In this document: one piece after another, positions 34,262 through 43,699 of the stretch
How positions within the stretch are numbered: the stretch's first letter is position 1
Layout: each line of letters opens with the position of its first letter
Assembly (NCBI GenBank): GCA_031308135.1
Contig: JAHLJT010009436.1
Span: 122,487,786-122,551,785 of the forward strand
Direction: 5' to 3'
DNA: 64,000 bases
Origin: Acheta domesticus
Lineage: Eukaryota; Arthropoda; Insecta; Orthoptera; Gryllidae
Notes under the pieces: model-generated
What the model saw: only the letters and a program-made list of their open reading frames with translations
What the model was told of the DNA's origin: nothing
Database searches by the model: none
Program-made: the position numbers and the translations under genes

Positions 34262-35470
34262 GAGAACCTACTTTTTGACATCATTGGATCACATTCAAAG
34301 TTCCCTCTCGACGCAAATCGTAAATAAAACCAGCAATCATATCTTCCATTTCAATAGACATAAAAACCTATTAGAAGTGAATATATGAGAAGCGGAAGAA
34401 ACACGCAAATTCACGCCAACAAATTCTTCAAAATGTTCTTCCTCATTCATTTCTAAAATAATTTAGTTGTTAGAGTAACAACTAAATGTGTTAATAAAAG
34501 ACCGTTTAATTACTAGCCCATTTCTATATTTATATTTAGGTTCAAGCAGCAAGCAAATCCACATTTTAAGAATTGTGTTTTTAAAAAATGTTGTGAAGTG
34601 TTATTTTAAATGTATCGTGATGAAGAAATGGCAATATTTTATACTACATCACTGGATTTATGAGAAACAGAGGGGGTTTTGAGAGGGACAAGGCGCCAGC
34701 TTGCTGGGGCGCAAAAATTGAAAATTATTTGTATACCAAAAAGTATTCGATTTTTTTTGCGTTCTTACGTACCTCAAGAAAAGCAGTTCCAAAGTAAAAA
34801 ATAATGAATCTAATATTTTCACCTGCCAGTAATAAATACTATTTGTTATCATTAGAAACAATTCAGTGGACTTAGACTTCACTTCGGTACATGGAAATGT
34901 TGCTCAAACGATGTTTACGTTTAATCCAGGCCGCGTATAAGGACGCACTAGATTCAAAATTGGCAGCTTGAAAGATTTCCTGTCGGAGTAGCCAACTTAT
35001 GAAACTACAGTATTATCAGAGCTTTTATATAGTATGCTCATTATTTGAACTATCGTAAACACATTTATGTAATTTCCTATTCACAGCAAGGTATGTGTCT
35101 TAGGCTTTATACTTCAATATTATATAAATGAATAAAAACAATAAAAATAATATTAATAATAATTTTGATATTACTATTATATACATTTAAAAAATCATTT
35201 TTCTGTTTGTTTTCAAGCACATTTGATTGTAATTAGTATATTTTATACAAGGTGTAATGTTTGAATAGAGTTTAATATGCAATTAATGTGACAAAGTTTG
35301 TATTTAATAGTTTGACAATGTTTGTAATAATCGTGTTGTAAACTTATCCGGCCCTGAGGATGGAGCAATAAAAACTCCGAAACGTCGGCTAACTGACAAA
35401 TCTCATTATTTTGACCATTACTCGCGAACGACACAAATGGAATAATTGGTTAGCAAAAAGATTTCGTATG
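34262..35470. other. Non-coding AT-rich stretch with a LINE/Penelope-like tail motif
   Basis: No gene recognised. CCGGCCCTGAGGATGGAGCA followed by ACTCCGAAACGTCGGC at about 35348-35391 resembles the 'gaagatgg...cgaaacgtcg' motif common in the 3' regions of invertebrate retroelements. That assignment is weak. Confidence 0.35.
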
Positions 35471-35520
35471 TAAAAATTCTCGTTTCGTATGTAACCAAAA
35501 TTAATAAAGCGGTTATTTAG

Positions 35521-36033
35521 ATGTCTACGATGCATGATAGTGGAGAGATAGATCAGAAAAGGGGAAAGCCATATATTATTCTGGATTATAATAGGACCAA
35601 AGGTGGAGTGGACACGCTTGACAAGTTATATGCTACATATAGTGAAGCCAGAACAACATGAAGGTGGCCTCTATCGATTTTTTTCGCTCTTATAAATATA
35701 GTTGGAGCGACTACCCAGGTAATGTACATAACGCAGAAAGCAAATGAAAGACCCATTACGTAGATTTTTTTTGAAAATGTTGTCCCTTGAACTAATGAAG
35801 GAACATACGTATTTCAGGAGCAAAATTACTTGCCTTCCAATAGACCTCAAAGCATTTATACAGCTCCAACATCCACAACCCTCAACTTCAGCTTTATGGA
35901 GTCCATAAGAAAAAAACAAGTGTGGGACATGCAGCCTTTGTGGGAGGTCTAAAAACTGCTCTGCAACAATGGCATGTAGTCTGTGCGGTCGCTTTGTTTG
36001 CAAAACTCACTCTACAAAAAATAGTCTGCAGTA
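35521..36033 (+). pseudogene. piggyBac-type transposase C-terminus with cysteine-rich domain
   Basis: The plus strand from 35521 reads KRGKPYIILDYNRTKGGVDT and LDKLYATYSEART, then, past a stop, RWPLSIFFALINIV. A frame change leads to PLRRFFLKMLSLELMKE and finally CGTCSLC...CSLCGRFVCKTH. This is the canonical order of the last quarter of a piggyBac transposase: the P..i.dYN.tKGGVD catalytic Asp block, the RWP block, and the C-terminal CxxC...CxxC...CxxH zinc module. Several stops make it a pseudogene. It is not from the same copy as 17500-18057. Confidence 0.85.
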
Positions 36034-36218
36034 ATTGTTAGTAACAAAATGTAAATAATTTCCTTGTGTTGCAATACAAAGAACAATAAATGTTTCTTTA
36101 CACTTATTTTTGTTTGTTCTTTATATAATAAACAATTTTAATAATTATATACCCCAAAACACATTCTATTTGGAACATAAAATGGTTAAAATAAGTTGTT
36201 TAATACATTTAATCTAAA

Positions 36219-36600
36219 ATGAGACCAATAATTGAAGCAAAATGTGTTGTACTTTGTGCAACGCGCAAACGCTCATGTGACAGAAATATGCGCGACAGGT
36301 GGAAGGTTAAAGATTCAGTGTCGAAAAACCGCGAAAGGAACAGAGAAAGTGTGTGGAAGCAATTTCAAGAATTTTGTGAAGAAAGAAAATACAAATGGAC
36401 AGCACAAACTACAAATGAAATTACACTATTTTAGGCTATTAATATACGAAGATTAGATGGTGAAGAGTACAAAGAATATGCTATCAAAACTACGTGGAAC
36501 GTTACAACCAAAATTATTCAGGAAAAAATTTAATGAGTACATACGCGTGTTCAATCTATTCGAAATTGACGAATTCCGCTGCTAATTCATCTTGTACATG
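36219..36600 (+). pseudogene. Decayed ORF of unknown mobile-element origin
   Basis: The plus strand encodes NRESVWKQFQEFCEERKYKW and, past a stop, INIRRLDGEEYKEYAIKTTW, then KFNEYIRVFNLFEIDEF in a shifted frame. The pattern (W..F..FC.E....Y........N.R..DG..YKEY..KT.WN) reminds me of DNA-binding segments of tyrosine-recombinase or Crypton-like proteins in insects. I cannot confirm this. Confidence 0.3.
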
Positions 36601-36892
36601 TTCCTTTTCAAGTACTTCCACGAAAGACCAAGACTTGGAAAACATTTTCCTGCAACTTTAATAATTTTGCTTTTAATAAATGTTCTTGTAAGTAGCCTTG
36701 TTATAATTGTTTTTTGAAAGTTTTATTACTATAAAATTGAAACATTTTTTTACTCCCATTGTATAATGCTGTCATTGGATGGCTGCAACCAGTTGCATAA
36801 TGGTCATTTTGATACAGTTTTCATTATGATACAGGTTTTTGACCAATCACAGACTCTTACAAACCAAGTATTGTCACTTCATTAAACATTGA

Positions 36893-36895
<3 letters not shown>

Positions 36896-36931
<36 letters not shown>

Positions 36932-37337
36932 GTTGCGTACACAATTTGACGCAACGCGTCTCTAAACCCCTTTTGGGGCGTTGAGCGCTCTGCGCTTTGG
37001 AGTAATTCTCCATTAACCTACTGCGCTTTTCAGGAGTAATCCTCCATTACATGAATGTCACGTCACGTCGTAGTTTTCAAGAGGACCGCCAGGTAGAATC
37101 TCCGCGCACGCGCCTCTCTCTTGCGCGCCCCTGCGTCACTACCCGGCGGCCAGAATTGGGAAGGAATTAGGATAGAGGTAGGGTTTAGGACACTTCACAG
37201 GGGTTGGACTAGCCCTTGTGAAGCAGTCAAACTGGTTTTGTTGGAACAAATTTCACATGAGATCGACGGGAATCGAACCCGGACCTCCTTGGTGAAAGGC
37301 AAGCGACTTCGCTCTGAGCCACCAGATGACTCTTCAA
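36896..37337 (-). mobile_element. tRNA-derived SINE
   Basis: On the minus strand the head contains an A box TGGCTCAGAGCG (37310-37321) and a perfect B box GGTTCGATTCC (37269-37279), the RNA polymerase III promoter of a tRNA. An unrelated body of about 300 bases follows, then a poly(A) tail (the T run at 36896-36926 on the plus strand). The head cannot fold as an intact tRNA because no matching acceptor stem is visible, so it is a SINE and not a tRNA gene. The body contains a small tandem duplication, GGTTAATGGAGAATTACTCC / GTAATGGAGGATTACTCC. Confidence 0.8.
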
Positions 37338-37344
37338 TAATAAT

Positions 37345-38210
37345 TCTTCCAATCGGAACCTTATACGTCACTACAGCTATGGTGGCATTCAACCTTCCAA
37401 TTGGATGACACCGTAACAGCTGATTTACTTAAGACGCATCTCTGAAAAAATCCAAGTAAATATGCTGTGATTTATTCAACTCTGCTCCTGGCAGATATCA
37501 GCTATTGACGTTTTCATCCAATCGGAAGCTTGAACGTCACCATAATTACGTCACTAGCGACATATGAGCTGGATGAAACCGTAAATTACAATCCAATGCA
37601 ACACTTGAAATTACAATCCAATTTATTATAAATAATTTTTCACTTAAAATTACTACTAATAAAAGAAATTAAAACTGAGAAGCATAAAATAATATTAAAT
37701 GCAATTTTAATATACACACTCGAAGCATTTCCTGCAGGAAATGTTTCGAGTGTGTATATTAAAATTGCATTTAATATTATTTTATGCTTCTCAGTTTTAA
37801 TTTCTTCCAAGCATTTCCTGCAGGAAATGTTTCGAGTGTGTATATTAAAATTGCATTTAATATTATTTTATGCTTCTCAGTTTTAATTTCTTTTATTAGT
37901 AGTAATTTTAAGTGAAAAATTATTTATAATAAATTGGATTGTAATTTCAAGTGTTGCATTGGATTGTAATTTACGGTTTCATCCAGCTCATATGTCGCTA
38001 GTGACGTAATTATGGTGACGTTCAAGCTTCCGATTGGATGAAAACGTCAATAGCTGATATCTGCCAGGAGCAGAGTTGAATAAATCACAGCATATTTACT
38101 TGGATTTTTTCAGAGATGCGTCTTAAGTAAATCAGCTGTTACGGTGTCATCCAATTGGAAGGTTGAATGCCACCATAGCTGTAGTGACGTATAAGGTTCC
38201 GATTGGAAGA
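37345..38210. repeat. Near-perfect palindrome, 390-base arms, tandem centre
   Basis: The left arm 37345-37734 and right arm 37821-38210 appear identical when read in opposite directions, apart from one mismatch near the centre. The 86 bases between (37735-37820) directly repeat the first 86 bases of the right arm, each bounded by CCTGCAGG. The repeat family continues rightwards (TACCGTTACAGCTGATGACC at 38211), but on the left it is cut exactly where the SINE head begins. A diverged relative lies at 39843-39985. Confidence 0.9.
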
Positions 38211-38794
38211 TACCGTTACAGCTGATGACCTGCCAGAAGCAGCTTAGAATAAATCGCAGAATGTACTTCGATTTATTTAGTGTCCATTGAGACATCATCA
38301 GCTGACTAAACTGCTGTAAACTTACCGAGTCCAAAATCACTCAGTTTCGGCCGAGGTGCATACAACTATCTTTCGTACACTCACCTCCCAATTTCAGGTT
38401 TGAATTTTTAGAGATATCTCATTTTTACCATGCGGTTTCGTCGTATAGATGCAGATGTTCTTCATTATCGTCTCTGAAGTTGTCAGTACTGTCACAAATT
38501 TGCGGCTGGTTTTGGCGATTTGTTTCGTAGGTTTGGAGTTCGATATTTCAGATATTATAACTGAGGAGACTGAAGTTGCTACTGAGTGTAATTCCTCAAA
38601 AATCAAAGAATTCATACGAAAGAGAGAGTGAACTTTTTTAAAGTGGAAAAGAGAGATACATGTAACCGTGGTAAATGAAAAAACTGTGCTGGCATATCTG
38701 TTTGAAAACGTATTACACTTAAATAATATTTAAGAATATATCAAATTATGTTTTGGTAAAAATGCAGTATACTGTATGACTTTCCGCGCGCGCA

Positions 38795-38988
38795 GAATGA
38801 CTCATCGCGGCGCGGGCACAGTGCCGCGGCGCGGCCGACGCATTTTCGGGCAGAATTGTGACGCTTCGCTACCCGTGTCCAAGTTGAGGACGAGGCTCGG
38901 GCCTTCGGTCCTCGCGTTAACATAAAACATCCTTGAGTCTGTCCAACGCATAATTACCAAAGCGTTTTAAGCGAATACTCACCTTAAA
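38795..38988 (-). repeat. GC-rich inverted repeat, left copy
   Basis: Contains GTGACGCTTCGCTACCCGTG, CAAGTTGAGGACGAGGCTCG and CGCGTTAACATAAAACATCC, which recur inverted at 42573-42770 with modest divergence. The pair is 3.6 kb apart. Confidence 0.85.
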
Positions 38989-39617
38989 AATCATTTGGCA
39001 TGTATATTTTGGCTATTTGCTGCAAGAAAACCTCTCATTTTCTGCAAGAACTCAACAGTGAAGATTCGTTATGTCGGTTTCGTTTCGTTCTGTCGACTCC
39101 ACGAGCGAGACAGACCACTGGCGAGTCATACCGTAAACTGCATTTCAGCCTACGTTTTTAACATAATTATTAACAATAAATAAGTTAAAAACATTCTGTA
39201 TTCAAAAAATAATATTATTTGTTAAGGTGTCAATAGTCATTTGTACATTGTCTGGTTTACTTGACGTTTCCATGGTAATCGTCCTCTAAAATTGCTTCCT
39301 TGTTTGCTTACGTGACTGACGTGCTCTGGCTGTGCTCCAATATTTTACTAATTTTCAACTACTTTTCTACATATTTCAGGTGGCTTTTGCTGTTAAACTG
39401 CCTTCTTTACTTGTTGCAGATAAGTTGAAATAGATTTATATTGTCCGAAGCAGTGGAAAAAAAGTAATACAAATATTTGGTTTAAAGATGGCGTAACGGG
39501 CAAACGTTTATTTGAACAGTGTAAAGACTACTAATATTTATTTTGCTCTGTAAATTAATTTAAATTTTGGTAAAGTTTTAAACTATTAGTGAAAGTGTTG
39601 TGATAATTGTGAAAACA

Positions 39618-39848
39618 TCAAAATTCAAAGTTTCGTCTACAACCAGATGAATATTCATTTTTTAGTTTATAAAATAAATATTCATCTAATCCAGAAGAAT
39701 ATTTATTTTTTAGTTTATAAAATAAATATTCCTCTAAACCAGATGAATATTTATTTTTTAGTTTACTGACCATTCTGAGGATTTCGTTGGGAGAAGTTTC
39801 GGAAATAAACATCGTATCGGAAATTTTTTGGGAAGCGTAAGATGTCAA
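39618..39848 (-). pseudogene. LINE reverse-transcriptase N-terminal fragment with in-frame repeat
   Basis: The minus strand encodes ISETSPNEILRMVSKLKNKY followed by SSG, the '...T...EI..II..LK.KKSSG.DGI' start of RT in Jockey/CR1-group LINEs. Here the LKNKYSSGLEEYLFYK segment is repeated about three times because of a 48-base tandem repeat (39643, 39691, 39739). Because 48 is divisible by three, the frame is preserved. The rest of the RT is absent. Confidence 0.55.
39643..39766. repeat. 48-base tandem repeat, about 2.6 units
   Basis: Units beginning CCAGATGAATATTCATTT lie at 39643, CCAGAAGAATATTTATTT at 39691 and CCAGATGAATATTTATTT at 39739, with few differences. Confidence 0.9.
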
Positions 39849-39993
39849 ATATCAGCGGTTGACGTTTTCATCCAATCGCATCCAGTCAGAAGCTTGAACG
39901 TCACCATAATGACGTCACTAGCGACATGAACTACCGATTGGATGAAACCGTAAACAGCTGATACCTGCCTGGGGCAGAGTTGAATAGTCGCAC

Positions 39994-40122
39994 TATACTT
40001 GGGATTTTATTTCTTGGCGCGTGAGGGCTCATCTTCACGATGGAATATCTCACGGCATTTTGCGTCTTTCTGGGTCGTGCCGCTAGGCGTCGCTCGATCT
40101 CGACCGTATCAAGCTGTGCTTT
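39994..40122. repeat. Family P palindromic TA-element, partial copy 4
   Basis: Only one arm is preserved: ATCTTCACGATGGAATATCT, CACGGCATTTTGCGTC and GTGCCGCTAGGCGTCGC. The sequence changes to unrelated T-rich DNA at about 40120. Confidence 0.6.
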
Positions 40123-40589
40123 TTTTGTATAATTTGCATTTTCCTTCTTTTGGGCTATTGGTCTTATAAACTGTCCATGTGCGTTACTCCTACCCTAGTA
40201 CTTAGTTCACTTACATTTAATATAATTCACATCACGTTACTACATTGTTCATAATTATTTGTTTTTCTATCACATTGCATGATTTTCACCAACACCATAC
40301 ATTGTTAATCGTCCCTTCTCCTGGCATTTCATTCATTAGACTACTTTCCCATCACTTAGCCGCCTTGGCCTTGCGAAGTCTCCGCAGCGACGTAGCCAGT
40401 GGAGCCGAATAGAACCACTATCATTGCGGATCCTCTTTAACAATAATAAAGGAAGATTGAACTTTGTTACAAACAGCAAAAGAAGCAATGTAATATATAT
40501 CTATAAATATATAATACAAATAGTAATAATATAAATAATACAATACAATAACAACATACAATATAATATATATCGTTACATCATAGATA

Positions 40590-40592
<3 letters not shown>

Positions 40593-40635
<43 letters not shown>
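40593..40635. repeat. (TA)n microsatellite
   Basis: About 21 uninterrupted TA units. Confidence 0.97.
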
Positions 40636-40638
<3 letters not shown>

Positions 40639-41449
40639 GACGATTAGTACAGGTACCAGTCGTCCCAGCGGTCGCAAAGACATTTAAAATGCGCGGTCTA
40701 GACGCAGGCGACAAGCGGCGGTGGCGCGAGAGCGCCCTGGTATTGCCTGGCCGTCGCGGCCTGGACATTGCGCGGGTCAGCCGAGCCTAGAAAGGGGGTG
40801 TGACGCCGGTTCCCTCCCCTTCACGGAAGGGGGAAGTTCGCATAAATACAGCGAACGGAAGGAAAAAGCTTCTTGACCAGACCACGTGTGCGAACAGTTT
40901 GACTAGACCACGGGAGTGAATAGTTTTCGTTAGCAAAGGAGGTGAGGTCGCCATTTTCTGCGGCGAGTATGCGTAGAGGTACGGCGCAGAAAAGTTCAGT
41001 ATTGTGAGAACGCCTAGTAACATTTTGAACAGTGGAGTAATGCAGAAATAGTGGAAACGGTAGTTAAATCCAACGAGAAGCAATAGGCCACGTAATCAGA
41101 TTCGGCGGTTTAGTGGACTGTATTAGAACACCGGAATTAGTCGACCAGATTCGAGAGAGGGCAAGAAACCGCGCTAGGAGACAGGAAAAAACATAACTTT
41201 CCTGAAGTTTATGAACTATGAATATACGTGCATGATCCGGTGAGAATGAAGACGAACGAGGAACGTACGAGAGAAGGGGATAGTCATTAGAACTGCAATT
41301 TAACGGCAAACGACGCTGGACGACAGGCCACGAGACTTCGGCGACCAGCATACGGCGGAGGCGGAGTCGGCGCTGCGCCCAGCAGAGCGCTCCAAGGGCA
41401 CTTGTTGCTATCCCGGATGCCAACGAGGTGGTAAGACCCACGCGCCGTC
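40636..41449 (+). mobile_element. Candidate solo LTR-like segment
   Basis: A GC-richer block of about 810 bases begins TGTGACGATTAGTACAGG after the TA repeat. It contains CATAAATACAGCGAACGG, which could be a TATA-type start region, and ends near GCGCCGTCA before LINE sequence. It has no coding domain. The TG start and internal promoter-like sequence suggest a Ty3-type LTR, but no target duplication or second LTR was found. Confidence 0.3.
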
Positions 41450-41454
41450 AAGGT

Positions 41455-42412
41455 AACAAAATCATATCAAATGGTTTAGATGAATTTCCGAATTGTTTAT
41501 TAAAAACTTGTGCACCTCCCTTTATACATCCGTTAACTCACATTTTCAATGCTTCTTTATGTTCAGGAATATTTCCAGATATTTTCAAAACAGCAAAAAT
41601 TAAGCCACTTTTTAAAAAGGGAACAAAAATAATATTTAAAATTACCGGCCAATTTCTCTTTGTCAGTTTTCTCAAAATATTAGAGAGGCTTTTCTACTTA
41701 CGAATGGAAACTTTTCTCAGGAAAAACAAAGCGTTTTCAGACTCACAACACGGTTTTAGAAAATCAAAATATACGGAAACTGCCATTTTTTTCTCAAAGA
41801 TGTTGCTTCATCAATAGACCAAAATGAAGTATCCACTGGAATACTCTTAGATCTTTCGAAAGCTTTTGACGTTATTGACCATAACATGTTGCTCTCAAAA
41901 TTACTTTCGTCTGGAATACGTGGTATCGCCCTAGATTGGATAACTTCTTACCTTAAACATCGGACTCAAAGAGTAGAAATACCATACTGGCACGAAAGGA
42001 CATTACATACTTGTTTCCAATTCTTTGCCAATTGAGCATGGGGTCCCGCAAGGTTCGATCTTCGGTCCTGTCCTCTATCTGTTAAATGTAAACGATATGC
42101 CCTCGTCTATTAAAATGGAAAAACGGTTCTGTTTGCTGATGACACGAATGTTTTTTGCAAAAAAGAAGCAATAAATAGTACGATTTCAGAAGTTTCAAAT
42201 TGGTTTAATAATAACAAATTAATTGTTAAAGAAAGAAAAACTGTTTCAATGCATTTTTGCATTTCAAATCGGAAATCGCATGTTCCATTGAAAATGAACA
42301 ATATGCAATTAGCTGATGTTGAGATAACAAAATTTTTCGGTCTCTCAATTCAATCAAACCTCAAATGGAATGTACATATAACAGAATTAAACACTAAATT
42401 AAGTTCATTATG
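41455..42412 (+). pseudogene. LINE reverse transcriptase (Jockey/CR1-like), 5'-truncated
   Basis: The plus strand begins at the RT N-terminal motif NKIISNGLDEFPNCLLKTC, then PLTHIFNASLCSGIFPDIFK, AKIKPLFKKG and DSQHGFRKSKYTET. After frameshifts it continues GILLDLSKAFDVIDHN, LDWITSYLKHRTQRVEIP, IEHGVPQGSIFGPVLYLLNV, VLFADDTNVF and FFGLSIQSNLKWNVHITELN. These are RT blocks 1-7, including both catalytic Asp motifs (DLSKAFD and FADD). At least three frame changes make it inactive. The 5' break is at the same RT motif that starts the fragment at 39618-39848. Confidence 0.85.
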
Positions 42413-42568
42413 AGAATTACAATGGTTTATTTTTCGCGGATTTGCGTGAACTATATTGCGAATGTGTAATGGAGAATTACAATGGTTTATTTTTCGCGGA
42501 TTTGCGTGAACTATATTGCGAATGTGTAATGGAGAATTACAATGGTTTATTTTTCGCGGATTTGCGTA
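42412..42568. repeat. 60-base tandem repeat, about 2.6 units
   Basis: The unit GAGAATTACAATGGTTTATT...TGCGAATGTGTAATG starts at 42412, 42472 and 42532. Lines of the unit are identical between the first two copies. It sits between the LINE RT and the GC-rich inverted repeat. Confidence 0.95.
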
Positions 42569-42572
42569 AACA

Positions 42573-42770
42573 TTTAAGGTGAGTATTTGCATAAAACGCG
42601 TTGGTAATTATGCGTTGGACAGACTCAAGGATGTTTTATGTTAACGCGAGGGTCGAAGGCCCGAGCCTCGTCCTCAACTTGGACACGGGTAGCGAAGCGT
42701 CACGATTCCACACGAAAGTGCGATGGCCACGTGGCCGGGCACACTGTGGCGGCGCCGCGAGTGACTCGTT
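42573..42770 (+). repeat. GC-rich inverted repeat, right copy
   Basis: It is the reverse complement of 38795-38988, starting at TTTAAGGTGAGTATTTG and containing GATGTTTTATGTTAACGCGA and CGAGCCTCGTCCTCAACTTG. Confidence 0.85.
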
Positions 42771-42929
42771 CGGAACCGAATCGTGCGCGTCAATAGGAGC
42801 CGAACCCTGTCCTTGAAATTTACCGACAAATGACCTCAAGGTCGAATTCTATGATAAAAGCGGAAGCCCCTTTCCTTCACTGTACGGTTGCCACGTGTGA
42901 AACTCATGTAACATGGACAGATATATTAA

Positions 42930-43183
42930 AACAGACTTGCAGATGCATTCATTCCATTAAAGAGTATTTCGCGTGTCTCTGCGAACTGCATTAAATTAAC
43001 AGACATTCCGTTTTACGAAAGTTCCCCACCTCCTGCCGCACATGAAAAACCGTTCCGTTTCCGCGTTGGACAAATTCCGTTTTATGCTGTGCAAAATGTC
43101 ATTTAACTTCACGGGCCGCAGACATTTTCCGGTTAAGGCAGGTTTTCGGCTTGTACAGGTTCCGGTTTAGTCAGATTTTACTG
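42930..43183. mobile_element. Possible pogo/Tigger-like terminus
   Basis: Read outward, CAGGTTCCGGTTTAGTCAGA leads to TTTTACTG followed by TA. As an inverted end, CAGTAAAATCTGACTAAACC resembles pogo-group termini, which insert at TA. Several subterminal TTCCGTTTTA-like copies support a transposon end. The other end was not found. Confidence 0.4.
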
Positions 43184-43224
43184 TATCTTACTTATTGTAG
43201 GTACCTTACTATCCAACTACTAAA

Positions 43225-43640
43225 TTTCATCAAATTGAATGGTGCCCCTTTTTTTAAAATATCCCAGGGGCTTCATGTAAAGTACCCCAAAATTAAAATA
43301 TCGATTTCTATTTCATGGGGCCGCGACTTCAGCCAGATTGATTGGGGAATATCAGTTTTGGAGAAAATAGCCTTAACTGTTCAGACGCTAGCATCGTTCA
43401 CGGACGATTAGCAGTCAATAGATTTTTCGGTATCAAGTACCCATAAAACATGGATTCTGGCTACACCATGTGTTCGAGGATTTTTGTTTCTAAATTTAGC
43501 AACTGGTTCATCCACTTTTTCGTTACCAGGGCCCTGTAATGGTTTGACGGCCGAAAATTCGCCTTTTTTCGCACAGAATTACATAACCTTTTCTTAAGAA
43601 GTTCCTTTACGGACGAGAAAGTAAAAATTGAGCACCTTTT
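43225..43640 (-). repeat. Family R1 repeat, inverted copy
   Basis: It carries the reverse complements of R1 landmarks GGGCCCTGGTAACGAAAAAG, TAGCAACTGGTT and GGTACTTTACATGAAGCCCC. It aligns along its length with 4790-5130. Confidence 0.75.
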
Positions 43641-43699
43641 AAAAATAAAATCGATAATTCCTGGTTAGTCTTAACTTTGATTCTTTAAAGTAAATCTGA

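Noticed and set aside
37260..37330. Functional tRNA gene on the minus strand
   Set aside because: A and B boxes are present but the acceptor stem does not pair and a SINE body with an A tail follows.
40421..40768. Open frame rich in Ile/Tyr
   Set aside because: It is produced by the (TA)n repeat and AT-rich flanks; no domain.
42412..42568. CRISPR-like array
   Set aside because: Units are contiguous 60-base tandem repeats with no unique spacers, in a eukaryotic genome.
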